NCBI RefSeq assembly: GCF_000708205.1
Contig: NW_014575559.1
Coordinates: forward strand, 1,373-65,372
From: Mixia osmundae IAM 14324
Taxonomy: Eukaryota; Basidiomycota; Mixiomycetes; Mixiales; Mixiaceae
Direction of reading: 5' to 3'
DNA: 64,000 nt
Of the stretch, positions 35,250 through 44,820 are shown piece after piece (position 1 is the first letter of the stretch; every line of letters starts with the position of its first letter). The notes beneath the pieces were generated by a model, which had not been told where the DNA came from, did not search any database, and saw only the letters and a program-made list of their open reading frames with translations. The position numbers and the translations under genes are program-made.

Positions 35250-37099
35250 ATGGCACTGCAAAGCTCGCCAAAGAGGCTTGCCGGAAAGGTACTTAGTCAC
35301 TCGACGCAGATCACTCCCAGCCTGGCGACCTGCGCCTCATCGCTCGCTGCTGTTGCCGGCCGGCCTCGCTGGCATGCTCAACAAGCTGAGTCGAGAGCAA
35401 TACAGACGGAACAGGCAGGGAGCGTCGCTCTCGGAGCGCTCGAGCAATCCTTCGATACCTCTCGCAGCGTCGAATACATCTCGACCTGGCATCCCGGCAA
35501 ACATGCCAGAGCGGATAGCTCGGGTACGCGATCGGATACTTCCGTCGAGCTGCTCTCAGCACTTCACTTGCCGAGACAGCCCGTCTGTAGGCCGGCAGCG
35601 GACCCTCGTCGAAGCTATGCTACCTCTTCGACAACGTCAGCAAACGCCATGGCGGACAGCGAGACTATTGCGCCCATTTTGGTCACCGACACGGCCCGTC
35701 CGGCGCAGCGTCCCCGATGGCCCTTTCGCTTCCCCGTGGCGGCTCATGCAAAGCCAGCAGCTCCGCTTGAGCGCCAGACATTCGAGCCTGCGGCTGCCGC
35801 CAAACCGCGTGCCAAGGACCGCACCAAAGATTCAGAGCTCAGAGCCAAAGCGCGGGCCTATCAGATCAAACGGAAAGCTGTGCTTGCGGAGCGAGACGCC
35901 ACTTTGAAGCAGAAGTGGCCCGCTTTTGCACTCGACAGTATCGAATGGCGCAAGCCACTTGTCCGCCTCTGCAAAACCCCGGCTGAGCTTACTGCGGCCT
36001 TACAAGACCTGGAGTCTGGGCACGTGCAGCTCCTCGTGACCCGATTGCGTACTGACTGATGACGCGCAGACCGCTTGGCATGGACCTCGAATGGAACGTC
36101 AGCAAACGCAAGGCGCAAACAAACAAGGTATCGCTCGTGCAGATCTGCGACGCCCGTCAGATAATAATTTACCAAATTCCGCCTGGGCAAGGTGAGACTT
36201 CTATTCGTGCCTTGTCTGAGAGTCTCACCATGGCTAGCAGGTGTACCACAGGTACTGAGGGCATTGCTCGAGGACGCCGCAGTATGGAAGATTGGCGTGA
36301 ACATCGGTAGTATGTGCTGTCGCTGGTCCCCGAGATTGGACTCACACACATGTCCTTAGATGATGGCAAGAAGCTAGAGAAGGACCATGACGTCGATTGT
36401 AAGGGTCTACTCGAGCTGACTAAGGCTGCACGTCTCGTAGACGCCCCGACTCTAGAGAAGAAACGGGCTATCGTGTCGCTGCAAGAGCTGAGCGGTATCT
36501 ACCTGGAAAAGTATCTGCCCAAGGGCGAGGTGCGCACGTCCGACTGGGAGCGGCCCTTGACAAGCGAACAAGTCAACTATGCAGCTCACGACGTGTTCGC
36601 GGGTCTTCAGATCTTCCGTCGCTTGCTAGATCTTGGCGGTCAACCTCTGGAGTCCTTTGCGGTCTGCCTGACAGACTTTGTTGCGCCCAAGGCTACGACA
36701 TTGCCGCGCAGCAAGACAGCTTCGCCACGGAAAGCAGCAGGCATTGCGATCAGTAAAGCAACGCCACGCCAGCTCGAGGCTTGGGAGCTGTGGCACGAGC
36801 AAGACGAAGAGCCAGAGGCGATCGCCATATCGATGAGCATCCAACCCACAACGGTGGTCTCGTACATCATGGAGGGCATGCGCCGCCAGCTTGACCTGCA
36901 GCCGCATCCGGATCGCCTGGAGATGCTCTTGCACAAGCAGCCTGTCATCCGTCATCAATATAGCAAGCTGATCCAACAGATCGCGTCCGGCGCAGAGCGC
37001 ACGCTGATTGCGGCGGAAGAGCTCGTGCCATATGCGATAGCGCGTGCAGAGCTGGAGGATGCAAAGGACGGGCGCGGCGAGGAGCATGCACAGGTGTAG
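35250..37099 (+). CDS. WRN-like 3'-5' exonuclease domain protein
   Basis: A DEDDy-type 3'-5' exonuclease related to the WRN exonuclease domain. Exo I is GPLGMDLEWN with the D.E pair, Exo II is WKIGVNIDDGKKL, and Exo III is QVNYAAHDVFAGLQIF (Y...D), so all catalytic acids are visible. Further in are DLTK-type helices (LLELTKAARLV), SLQELSGIYLEKYLPKGEVR and a C-terminal helical region with ATPRQLEAWELWHEQ. The first intron (36020-36069, 50 nt) appears to be GC-AG: no GT donor in the required phase exists before GPLGMDLEW. The other two introns are GT-AG. The first 130 residues are Ser/Ala/Arg-rich, possibly a mitochondrial presequence; a second in-frame Met (MADSETIAPILV) at 35649 has a good context. 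Start at 35250 is therefore tentative. Confidence 0.82.
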
Positions 37100-37116
37100 A
37101 GGGTACAATACATTGT

Positions 37117-38441
37117 TCACACAGGAGGTACAGCCTTGAGTGCCTTGCCCTTCATGCGCACGGCAAACATGAAATTAGTGATTGTCTCGCCCTCTTTGAC
37201 GGTGGGGAATCTGTCCCAGTGCGAGTGTGCCAGTCTTGCTAGGCGTTCTTTGGCTTCGTCCGGGCCATCCCATACTGAGAGATCTCTGAGCTGTTCAGCC
37301 TGTGGCAAGCCGATCGAATCATCGTCGAGGTCGTCCATCGTAGCATCAAAGAAGCCTTCGCCCGTACCCCTGGGAAGCTCCTGGTCTTCTGTGCTCGCCG
37401 AGACATCCTGTATCTCATCATCCGCGGCCGAAAGGGGGGCTTCCCGCTTGCGCTTTCTGGACGGCTCAGAGGCTGGGCTGACAGGCAGGCCGGGCAGTGG
37501 CGCGTCGACTTGGGCAAACGGCTGACAGGCTTGCCGATTGCTTAGCGGTTGCGGGGCCAGAAGGTGGTAGTGCAAGAGATAGCGGTGCAGCGCGGCTGGC
37601 GGCAGAGTGCCGAGATTGATGGTGGGCATCCTGACCTCTTCGGGCAAAGGCAGGGCAGCTTGGCTTGCGGATGGTCTCGCGGCGCTAACCCCAGCACGCC
37701 GGGACGAGATCGTGTAAGCGTCATCTTGCTGGGCGGCGAGGGCAGCAGCGGCGGCAGCATTCCGTCGCGCGGCGGCATCCTTGGAGGAGTGCGACTTGCG
37801 GTACGTTCCGCTGGCCTGACCTCGTCCTGATGTAGGCAGAGGCGTGTTGTCTCTCGTGTCCTGGGAACGTGCTGGGCGTGGAGAGATCAGCAAGCGAGAC
37901 GGATGACGGCATGCGAAAGCGGCATACCCTCTGCGCGCTCTCTGTCGCGTTCCTGCCGTTCACGCTCTGTGAGTCGACGAGATCCTGAGGCGCCGCCCGA
38001 GCGCCTCGAGCCGCTGGCGGCAGGTGGCTCGGGTGCATCGGGCTGCACTGCTCCAGGGGATGATGAGCGATGGGAGCCGGCTTCAGCTTCGAGTCGGTCC
38101 TGCTGGCGCTTTGATGCGGTCATTCTACGCTGAGCTGCAGATCCAGATGGAATGAGCGCATTGGCGGCAGCATCCTCGACTTCTTCCTGGGTGAAGTCTT
38201 GCTGGTGATCATCTGCAACGATCGCTGGCGGACTGGGCGCTGCATCTGGCCCTGCCTCGAGCTCTACTTGTGGCGTTGTCGTCTCAGAGGGACGAGCCGA
38301 GGCTGATCTCGAATTGCGTCGTGAGATGAGGGGGTCAGCCGAGCTCTCGTTGGGTGGCAGCAGGACCTGCGACGAGCCTCCTGTCGGCGCTCCGACGTCT
38401 TCGTCCATGATCGCGTGGGCAGGAGGGCCGGTATCGTCCAT
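37117..38441 (-). CDS. SAP30: SAP30-like Sin3-binding protein
   Basis: Two exons, about 425 residues, mostly low complexity. The C-terminal part has the two halves of the SAP30 Sin3-binding region: INLGTLPPAALHRYLLHYHL and, much later, LARLAHSHWDRFPTVKEGE followed by TITNFMFAVRMKGK. In human SAP30 these two helices-plus-tail blocks are close together; here an acidic, Ser-rich insert of about 100 residues (around KRKREAPLSAADDEIQDV) separates them. The N-terminal half has charged segments such as QQDRLEAEAGSHRSSS and RRLTERERQERDRERAEG. One GT-AG intron of 48 nt joins PLSHA to DTRDNTPLPTSG. Predicted role: subunit of an Rpd3/Sin3 histone deacetylase complex. The family match rests on these short blocks. 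Confidence 0.6.
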
Positions 38442-38561
38442 GGCGTCCTACGGCGGCCCTCGTCGCGCTCGTGGCAAGTCGAAAAGTGTGTGAAGGCCGC
38501 AGACAGCAGCAGCAGATCAGCAGAGCCGACCCAGGACTGCCGCCTACTGTGTCAGCGGGCG

Positions 38562-39484
38562 ATGACGAGTACACAAGCAGCTAGCTTCAGCCGCTATGTC
38601 GCCTATGGCGCAGTGGCAGCACTCGTCGCAACGACGGGCTACTGTGTCTACTTTGATCACAAGCGTCGCAACGATCCTGTCTTTCGAAAACGTCTTGGCA
38701 TGCCCACTCCTCGTCCAGACCGTCACGCCCGGCTGACATGAGTCCTCGCTCGTACAGACATAGCCGAGCGAAGGGTCGAAAAGGCAAAGCGGCTCGATGC
38801 TCAACGAGCCAAGGACACCAACAGAGCCGCCCTGAGGAGAGCCGTCTCGCTCATCGACATGGACGAGCTCAAAGCGAACATGCTCAGCGAGGAGTCCATG
38901 GAACGCTTCTTCCTCGACCAGCTTACCCTAGCAGAGACGCTGATTAGCCGAGGTGCGTGCCAGTCTTGCTCCCGTCGGGTGAGAGCTTGTGCTCATCTGC
39001 GTCCCTTGTCCGATCTGCAGGCGAGGAGTACTACGTCCCTGCCGTGCTAGCGTTCTACAAAGCCTTTATCAGCTTCCCTCGGCCGCAGGTAAGGTCTGCT
39101 GTCCTCTGACCCCGATTGCTTGCTAAAGAGCCTCCCGGCCTACAGGAATTGCTGACAGTCTACCGTCAGATTCAGCCCACAGAAGTCTATGAGATGTTCA
39201 TGGAGGTCATCGCGACACAGCTAGGCGGTGCTGGCGCTGCTTCTCGCTCAGCCCAGCCAAGAGGCAACGCCATCCTAGAAGAGATCGACCAATCAGACCC
39301 ACCTCCTCCAAGCGCACCCCAGGTCAACGGCCAGACCAGCTCACAGACATCCAGTCCGAAGAGTGGAGGCTCCGGCACTTCTTACGTCCAGGTCGAACGA
39401 CCGCAAGGCAGTAGCCCGGCTGCAGATACTGCTCGCCCGCAACCGAGCGCAGAGTCCTCCGATCCCCCCGAGTCTGCAATCTGA
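38562..39484 (+). CDS. TOM20: Mitochondrial import receptor Tom20
   Basis: Outer-membrane receptor for presequence proteins. The N-terminal anchor is AYGAVAALVATTGYCVYFDH, followed by the family signature KRRNDPVFRK. The cytosolic domain reads MERFFLDQLTLAETLISRG, EEYYVPAVLAFYKAFISFPR, then PQELLTVYRQIQPTEVYEMF. The C-terminal tail is Ser/Pro-rich. Three introns are needed. The first, after FRK, has several possible donors (a GT within the CGT after FRK, or a GC donor after KRL), and I could not choose between them; the other two are GT-AG. It diverges from the SAP30-like gene by 120 bp and ends 53 bp from the RRN7 end. Confidence 0.9.
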
Positions 39485-39537
39485 TGTCATACGGAGCATT
39501 ATAGCGCTTGTACTCCGTTGCATGAATAGCCCCACTG

Positions 39538-41704
39538 TCAAGCCGTGCCGCCTGTGCCAGTAGTCCTGTTGAGGTTGAACTTCCCGCGAAGCCTCTCACT
39601 TTGCTCTTCCTGCACGAGGTCAGGGCCCAAACCGCATTCTACCATAGCCACGACCTCGACCATCTCACCCGTCTCTGTTCCGATCAGACCGCCAACGCGC
39701 TTGCAGACCAGTTCCAGGTCCGCATGCACAGGTTCCTCTCGCCGGTGGTTATGGGTCCGGATGCTGCCACGCGGAAGCGCGGCGCCCGTCGGTGGCGCTG
39801 TCTCGCCGGCATATAGGTCGCTTGCGATGTCGCCGAGTCTCTTTTCACTCGCTTCGAGATGTCGCTGCACAGTGTGAGCGCTACCGGATGCATGATCCTC
39901 TTCGAATAGCCTTGTAGCTCCATTCCGAACTGCCCGACGGTTAGAACGATGACGCCTCTAGATGATCGTTGACCTTACTGCGACTGCCACTCTGTCGATT
40001 CCCAAGATGAATGTCACAAAAAGCCACATAAGCGTCGATCTCGCCATCCGAGAGCTCCGTGATATCTTTCTGCCAAAGCGCATCAATAGCGTGGCGGCTA
40101 GGCAGGCGATCAAGCTTCCGTAAGGCGGATATCCATCTCGAATGGCTTGGCAATGCGAGCAGGTCCCTCCCGCCCTCGAGGTCGTGCAGGCGTACCTGAC
40201 CGTCCAGTCCGTAGATGACCTTTGCCGCAGAAACGACGAGAGCAGCCAGAAGGACGTCCGGACACCGCACGAGAGACTGTGCCGCCGACAGCCCGAATAC
40301 GAGATGCCAGCGTAAGCCAGGACGCCCAGCGCCTGATTCTGACTGAAGCTCGGATGGGTTGGTGTGACGACGCTGCAGCTCGCTAGTATCCCAGACGAGT
40401 GGGAGATCGAGTCTCGCGATGAGCTGTTTGACAATCTGATAGGCGATGGCTTCCGTCTAGCCTCAGCACAGCACTGGGACAAGACGATCGTGGCTTACGA
40501 GGTAGGGCGAGATGCTCGACAAGCCGTCGTAGCAGAGGAGGCATGTTGATGGGTGGAAGATCGATGCTTTTGGCGGCCATTTGCTGTGCGATCAAGGTCG
40601 TGTCCGATATGAGATCTCGGGTAGGTCGAGCGTAGCAAGCCTTGTTGGGGTGCAGCAGATGCAGCTCGATCGAGCGAGTCTGTCTTGTTGGATCAGCAGC
40701 GATCCTTGTGAAGCGCCGAGGACGGACATCTGCGAGGTATCGGGCCTGGTAGATCGTTGGGAGATCACGCAAGATAGCTTCTGGCAGTAAGCCGAGGGCG
40801 CTGTTCCATGGGATCTGTTCAGTCTTTGCGAGGCTGCGGACAGTCAGGCAGATCACAAGACGAGATGACCAACTGACCGCAAGAGGTCAGCGAAGAAGCA
40901 GGGGACGCGCAAAAATTGGCAAGCAAGGTAGAGTATGATAAGTAATTGGCTCGGCTTGAGCGGGACAAGAGAGGCTTTATCGGCGCTTTGGTTGTTGGAA
41001 GGCGCTTGCCCCGCTTCTCTCGAGCTCGAGTGGTCAGAGAGCTCGTCTGTAGAAGAGCTCTCGAGCTCCGAATCACTCGCGAGGTCAGAGAGATGCTCGT
41101 TGAGCGAGAGATGAGGCAGGGTTGGCTGGCCGATGACGAGTTCTGCGGCCTGGCGATCGGACCAAAACTCGTCTGGCATGACCAGATGACTGTCCACTAC
41201 GATAGCCCAGATGTCTCGTACGATATCCTGCAGAGGCGCGTCAGACGCCGGGACACGTGACGAGTGCAGGATGACCTCGAAAACGGCTGGCAAGTTCCAG
41301 CCGGCGATCAGAGCGGCAGTCTGATGCCTGAGAATGGTCTGCATAGCCTGCAGCAGGACGTAGCGTCTCTCTGCCTTGTTGAGACCTGCAGGTCGGAATG
41401 ATGAGCACCCGAACAGCAAAGACAGGCGGAAGCTGGCTGACGTCGTCGCTCATCGACATGTTTGACCCTTTTTGTGCGCCTCTGAGAATGCGAGACTGCA
41501 CCGGCGTACGCCTTTCCTTCGTCCACGTCGGCTATCTCATCCCGGATGCCCTGCTTGAGCTTGGATGAGATGGTGTGGGGACATGCAAGCTGGCGGTGGC
41601 CTTGCCTGGCGTAGATGACCCTCTTCGCAGACGTATCCGCCCGCGGGCAGTCTGGACCAGGAGCGTGAACCGCACTCGGTGCATCGGGGTCGTCGGCGGC
41701 TCAT
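39538..41704 (-). CDS. RRN7: Pol I core factor subunit Rrn7 (TAF1B family)
   Basis: A TFIIB-like subunit of the RNA polymerase I core factor. The N-terminal zinc ribbon is CTECGSRSWSRLP then YVCEEGHL. Cyclin-like parts follow: LNKAERRYVLLQAM, GWNLPAVFEVIL, LLIILYLACQFLRVPCFFAD, TEQIPWNSALGLLPEAI, LVEHLALP, LVRCPDVLLAALVVSAAKVI and YGLDGQVRLH. Five introns are traced. The first (41560-41605) starts GCAAGG; only this donor keeps the ribbon and the frame. The others are GT-AG. The last one, from the GTAAGG inside GSRSK past a CTAAC branch site to GGGCAG, leads to a final exon (NGATRLFEEDHASGSAHTVQ... to GTGGTA), so the gene reaches 39538 rather than stopping at 39941. Start MSRRRPRCTEC at 41704. 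Confidence 0.8.
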
Positions 41705-41846
41705 GTCGGATCATGGAGAGGGACTGTGGTCTGGGGACAGAGGCGGGGACTACGGCTGTTCTCGAGCTGTCGTGGTCGATCCTGTCGCGACACACGTGAC
41801 AGTCATCAGCGCTTCAGCAGCGACGAGCCCGAGCAGGCGGCAAGAT

Positions 41847-42444
41847 ATGACGACGTACGATCCCGGCTCTCTCTCCGTGCCAATGTCGACCAGCTCTTCT
41901 TCTTCGTCCACCTACTCGACGCCTGGCCTCACTCCGCCCCTCGCCAATGACCCAGCGACAGCCGAGACGCTAACGACGCCGATCAAGTCACTCAGGCCGG
42001 CAGCCAATAACAACAACGGCGTTGCAGGCCTCGCAAAACCTACGCTGGCTCGAGCAGGTAGCTCTGATGGCGACACGGCACTAGCAAATGGGGCCGTTGA
42101 TCCAACGACGCCTTTCGAATTGACCGAACATGTCCGTCTCCTCACAGATGCATGTGGCCGCACTGAAGCCACTCCTGCTCAGGTAGAGAGACTGCTGGAT
42201 GAGCTCGAGCGCAGGCTTGAGAGCATCACGACCGATGTTCTCGATCGATGCAAGTCCCCATCACTGGCCCGGCTTGGGAATCTCGCAGCTGATACGGAGC
42301 CTGCCTGCAGTGTCGCAAGTTGTGGGCAAGCTCGACGGCCTCGAGCAGCTCTACAACGATATGGCGGATGGACTTGAGGATGCGCCTCGACTGCCGCCGC
42401 GCTCACCCGCTATACAGTCTCCTGACCGCCCTCAGCCGACCTGA
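41847..42444 (+). CDS. Small coiled-coil protein, unrecognised
   Basis: Two exons, about 180 residues. The N terminus (MTTYDPGSLSVPMSTSSSS...) is Ser/Thr/Pro-rich and disordered. After FELTEHVRLLTDACGRTEAT comes an amphipathic helical part, VERLLDELERRLESITTD, which continues after a GT-AG intron as LIRSLPAVSQVVGKLDGLEQ and LYNDMADGLEDAP. The heptad-like spacing suggests a coiled coil, and the size fits a subunit of a helical complex (for example a BLOC-1-, DASH- or KxDL-like subunit), but no motif decides. It diverges from RRN7 by about 140 bp. Confidence 0.6.
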
Positions 42445-42592
42445 GGACGCCTGACGCACGAATCGCAGGAAGCCTCGTCTATGTGGTACAGGCGTCTTGT
42501 CGCTTCAGGCCTCGGAGAACTGCGAAGCGATCCTCGAAGGACCTGCCGGGGTCGTCAGGGTCGATCACACTGCTCTGATGGTCAGCGTCGTG

Positions 42593-43702
42593 CTAGCCAG
42601 TAAGCCAAGCAGACACGCACGACCAGTCGGGAAAGACGCGCTCCAAATTGTCCGGATGCAGCCTGGGGAGCTCTCTGGCGATGACGGCGCTCATGAGCGC
42701 ATACACAGCCTGCGCAGGCTTGTTAGCCGACCGGAGGAGAAGCGCGTGGCTGGGTCTGACGCGGTAGCCGTCTGGTGTAAGATGCAAGCCATCGCTGAGA
42801 TATTTTGGATAGCCGGCCAGCGAATCACCGTTGCCTGCCTCGTGCGCCAGACGTTCGATCTCGCCGTAGACGTCGACATAGACTACGCTGCCGGATCCAC
42901 CGGATCTTTTCTGGCTCTGAGCTTCGAGTGCGACCTCTCGTACTGCCTGTGCATACTGCGCAGTCACACGCGGATCTCTGTCGTCCTCGCGCTCGCCCGG
43001 CCCAAATCGGCGAATGATGTCCTCGCGCCGGTGAACGACCGAGATAGGCGGACAGCTCACGAGGAGGATGTCGGTGGCAGGCGAGTAAGCAGCCGACTGC
43101 GGGTCGTGCAGATGGTCGATAAAGGTATGCAGGTTCTCCTTGAATCTGGGAAGCTCTACATGCTGGGAGCGAAAGGATTTGACGGCGTCATTGGCACCAA
43201 ACCATATCGTCTGTCAAGGTACTGCTGAGCACGCGCACGATGGACGCGTCAGATTTAGCGTACCAGGGCTCGCACACGAGGCAGTGTCTCGCCTGCTAGC
43301 CGGGCTGGAGGGAAGATCTGCAGGAGCCTGAGTGAGCCGCTCGCGTGACCAGGACAGCAATCGGCTGACATGGGGCATGACATGCAGCGCCCATTCCGCT
43401 GCACCTCTGTCAGCAGCTGATCTGTAGACGAGCATGCTGCGCACTGTTGTAGCCAGAATAGCCCCTGTTGATGACATCTCTGCGCCATACTGGTCACAAA
43501 GAAGCAAAGACGCGCGCTCAAGGTGCGTACAATTTGCGCTGGTATACATCTGCAAGCGCGGCGCCCGAGCCGCCGTCTGGCCTGAACGATTGCTGTGTGA
43601 TCGAATCGCCGAACAAGATGAGCTGGTCCACCAGGATCGGTCTGCTTGATCTGGTTTGATGTGCCTTTTTGTGATCTGAGCTCAGCCGGCTGTGACAAAC
43701 AT
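42593..43702 (-). CDS. IAH1: SGNH esterase, isoamyl acetate-hydrolysing type
   Basis: A GDSL/SGNH ester hydrolase close to yeast Iah1. Visible blocks: QLILFGDSITQQSF (catalytic Ser in GDS), GAALADVYQRKL, DVINRGYSGYNT, EWALHVMPH, TIWFGANDAVKSF (block with the Asn of GxND), QHVELPRFKENLH, LLVSCPPISV and LSDGLHLTPDGYR (catalytic Asp and His in DGLH). Four exon joins restore this order, with GT-AG introns. The 5' end is uncertain: the frame upstream of QLILFGDS has no nearby Met, and a tiny first exon (Met-Phe at 43697-43702) joined by a short intron is only one possibility. The C terminus ends VFPDWSCVSAWLTG or, with one more intron, shortly after DWS. Confidence 0.8.
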
Positions 43703-43893
43703 GACTGTTGCCTGACTGACGGCCATTTTGGAGTGGTGCAAATGCACGATGAGATGCTTGATCTGATGCCTATCGAGGCTGACAGCGATGACGATGACAG
43801 AGACAGCAGCAACGAGGGTCAACAAGCGCATGCGGACGGTCGCGCGACGGTAGCAGCGATAGGATCGATAGGCACGCGGCACGAGCGCACGAG

Positions 43894-43914
43894 CAGTCAG
43901 TCAGTCAGTCAGTC
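43894..43914. repeat. CAGT microsatellite, about five units
   Basis: Five tandem CAGT units and a final C lie just upstream of the preferred start of the APQ12-like gene. If an earlier in-frame Met (43742) were used, the repeat would encode a Ser/Gln-rich stretch. Confidence 0.8.
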
Positions 43915-43936
43915 GATCGACACGACAGCGAGCGGT

Positions 43937-44701
43937 ATGGCAGACGAGGACCTCTTGACGCTTGTGATACGCTATCTGACCCAGTATGTGCCTGCCTCCC
44001 TCGTCTACGCCATCCTCGGCGCTGGCCAGAAGCTGTACACGTCCACGCAACGAGCGCTCATCGAGAGAGACTCGACTGCGGTGGTTCAGCTCGTGATCAC
44101 CTTCTTGACGGTCTACTTGAGCTTGCGGACTGCCGTGAATACCGTCAGAAGCGTCTTTGGACTCACCTGGTTCCTCGCCAAATGGGGTCTCATCGGCTCC
44201 TCCGTCCTCGCTGCCGTTGGCGGCCTCGACAAGCTCAGAGGCGGAAAGGGCTCCCTTCTGAGCGATCAAGGAAGGGGCTCCACCGCATCTCGCTGGGCAT
44301 CCGGCATTGGACGCAAGGGAACGGGCTACTGGGCAAACTACCTCCAGAACACCATGTCGGCCGGCTCATCGCCTTTGACGCAGCAGTCCCTCTTCAACTC
44401 TCCCAACGCGTCGCCCGACGCAGAGGAAGATGTCGTGCGATCCACGCTCGAGAGCCTGCTCGGCTTCTGGACCGGGGACGACGGTGCTCCGAGCAAGAGC
44501 ACAAGATCCACAGGCGCCCGCCGTGCCAAGAAGTCAGGCGGCTCGAGAGCGCACAGAAGCGCAAAGGCAGACGTTGTGACTGCCGAAGACCTGCTATCAG
44601 CTCTGACTCAGTCCAGTCGGAAGCCTTGGACAAAGCTCAAGTCACTCTTTGCAGGAACGGCCAGCTCATCAGCACGCAAGCGTACCTCTCGCAATCGATG
44701 A
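43937..44701 (+). CDS. APQ12-like small membrane protein
   Basis: A single exon of about 255 residues from the Met in GGTATGGCAGACG. Two hydrophobic helices lie near the N terminus: around VPASLVYAILGAG and AVVQLVITFLTVYLSLRTAV, then FGLTWFLAKWGLIGSSVLAA. The second, 'LITFLTVYLSLRT', resembles the core of fungal APQ12, an ER/nuclear-envelope protein involved in pore assembly and lipid homeostasis. After the helices the chain is Ser/Gly/Lys-rich, with a helix VVRSTLESLLGFW and a C terminus rich in RKRTSRNR. The family match is suggestive, not firm. An in-frame Met at 43742 would add an acidic 65-residue N terminus. Confidence 0.5.
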   Translation: MADEDLLTLVIRYLTQYVPASLVYAILGAGQKLYTSTQRALIERDSTAVVQLVITFLTVYLSLRTAVNTVRSVFGLTWFLAKWGLIGSSVLAAVGGLDKLRGGKGSLLSDQGRGSTASRWASGIGRKGTGYWANYLQNTMSAGSSPLTQQSLFNSPNASPDAEEDVVRSTLESLLGFWTGDDGAPSKSTRSTGARRAKKSGGSRAHRSAKADVVTAEDLLSALTQSSRKPWTKLKSLFAGTASSSARKRTSRNR

Positions 44702-44820
44702 GACCGGGACCGAATGGCCAGACGCGACAGATGAGAGAGTCGTCTGGGTCCGAGCCACGTGATCTGTAGAACGACAGAGGATCGAGCAGTCAAAGCAAAG
44801 TTGTAGAACGATTGGAAGGA

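Noticed and set aside
38680-38760. An eleventh GC-AG intron in TOM20
   Set aside because: Several GT donors in the same phase exist; conservation does not decide.
39538-39930. A separate small gene (possibly MOZART1-like) between TOM20 and RRN7
   Set aside because: A GT-AG intron with a CTAAC branch site joins this exon to RRN7, and the MOZART1 resemblance was too weak.
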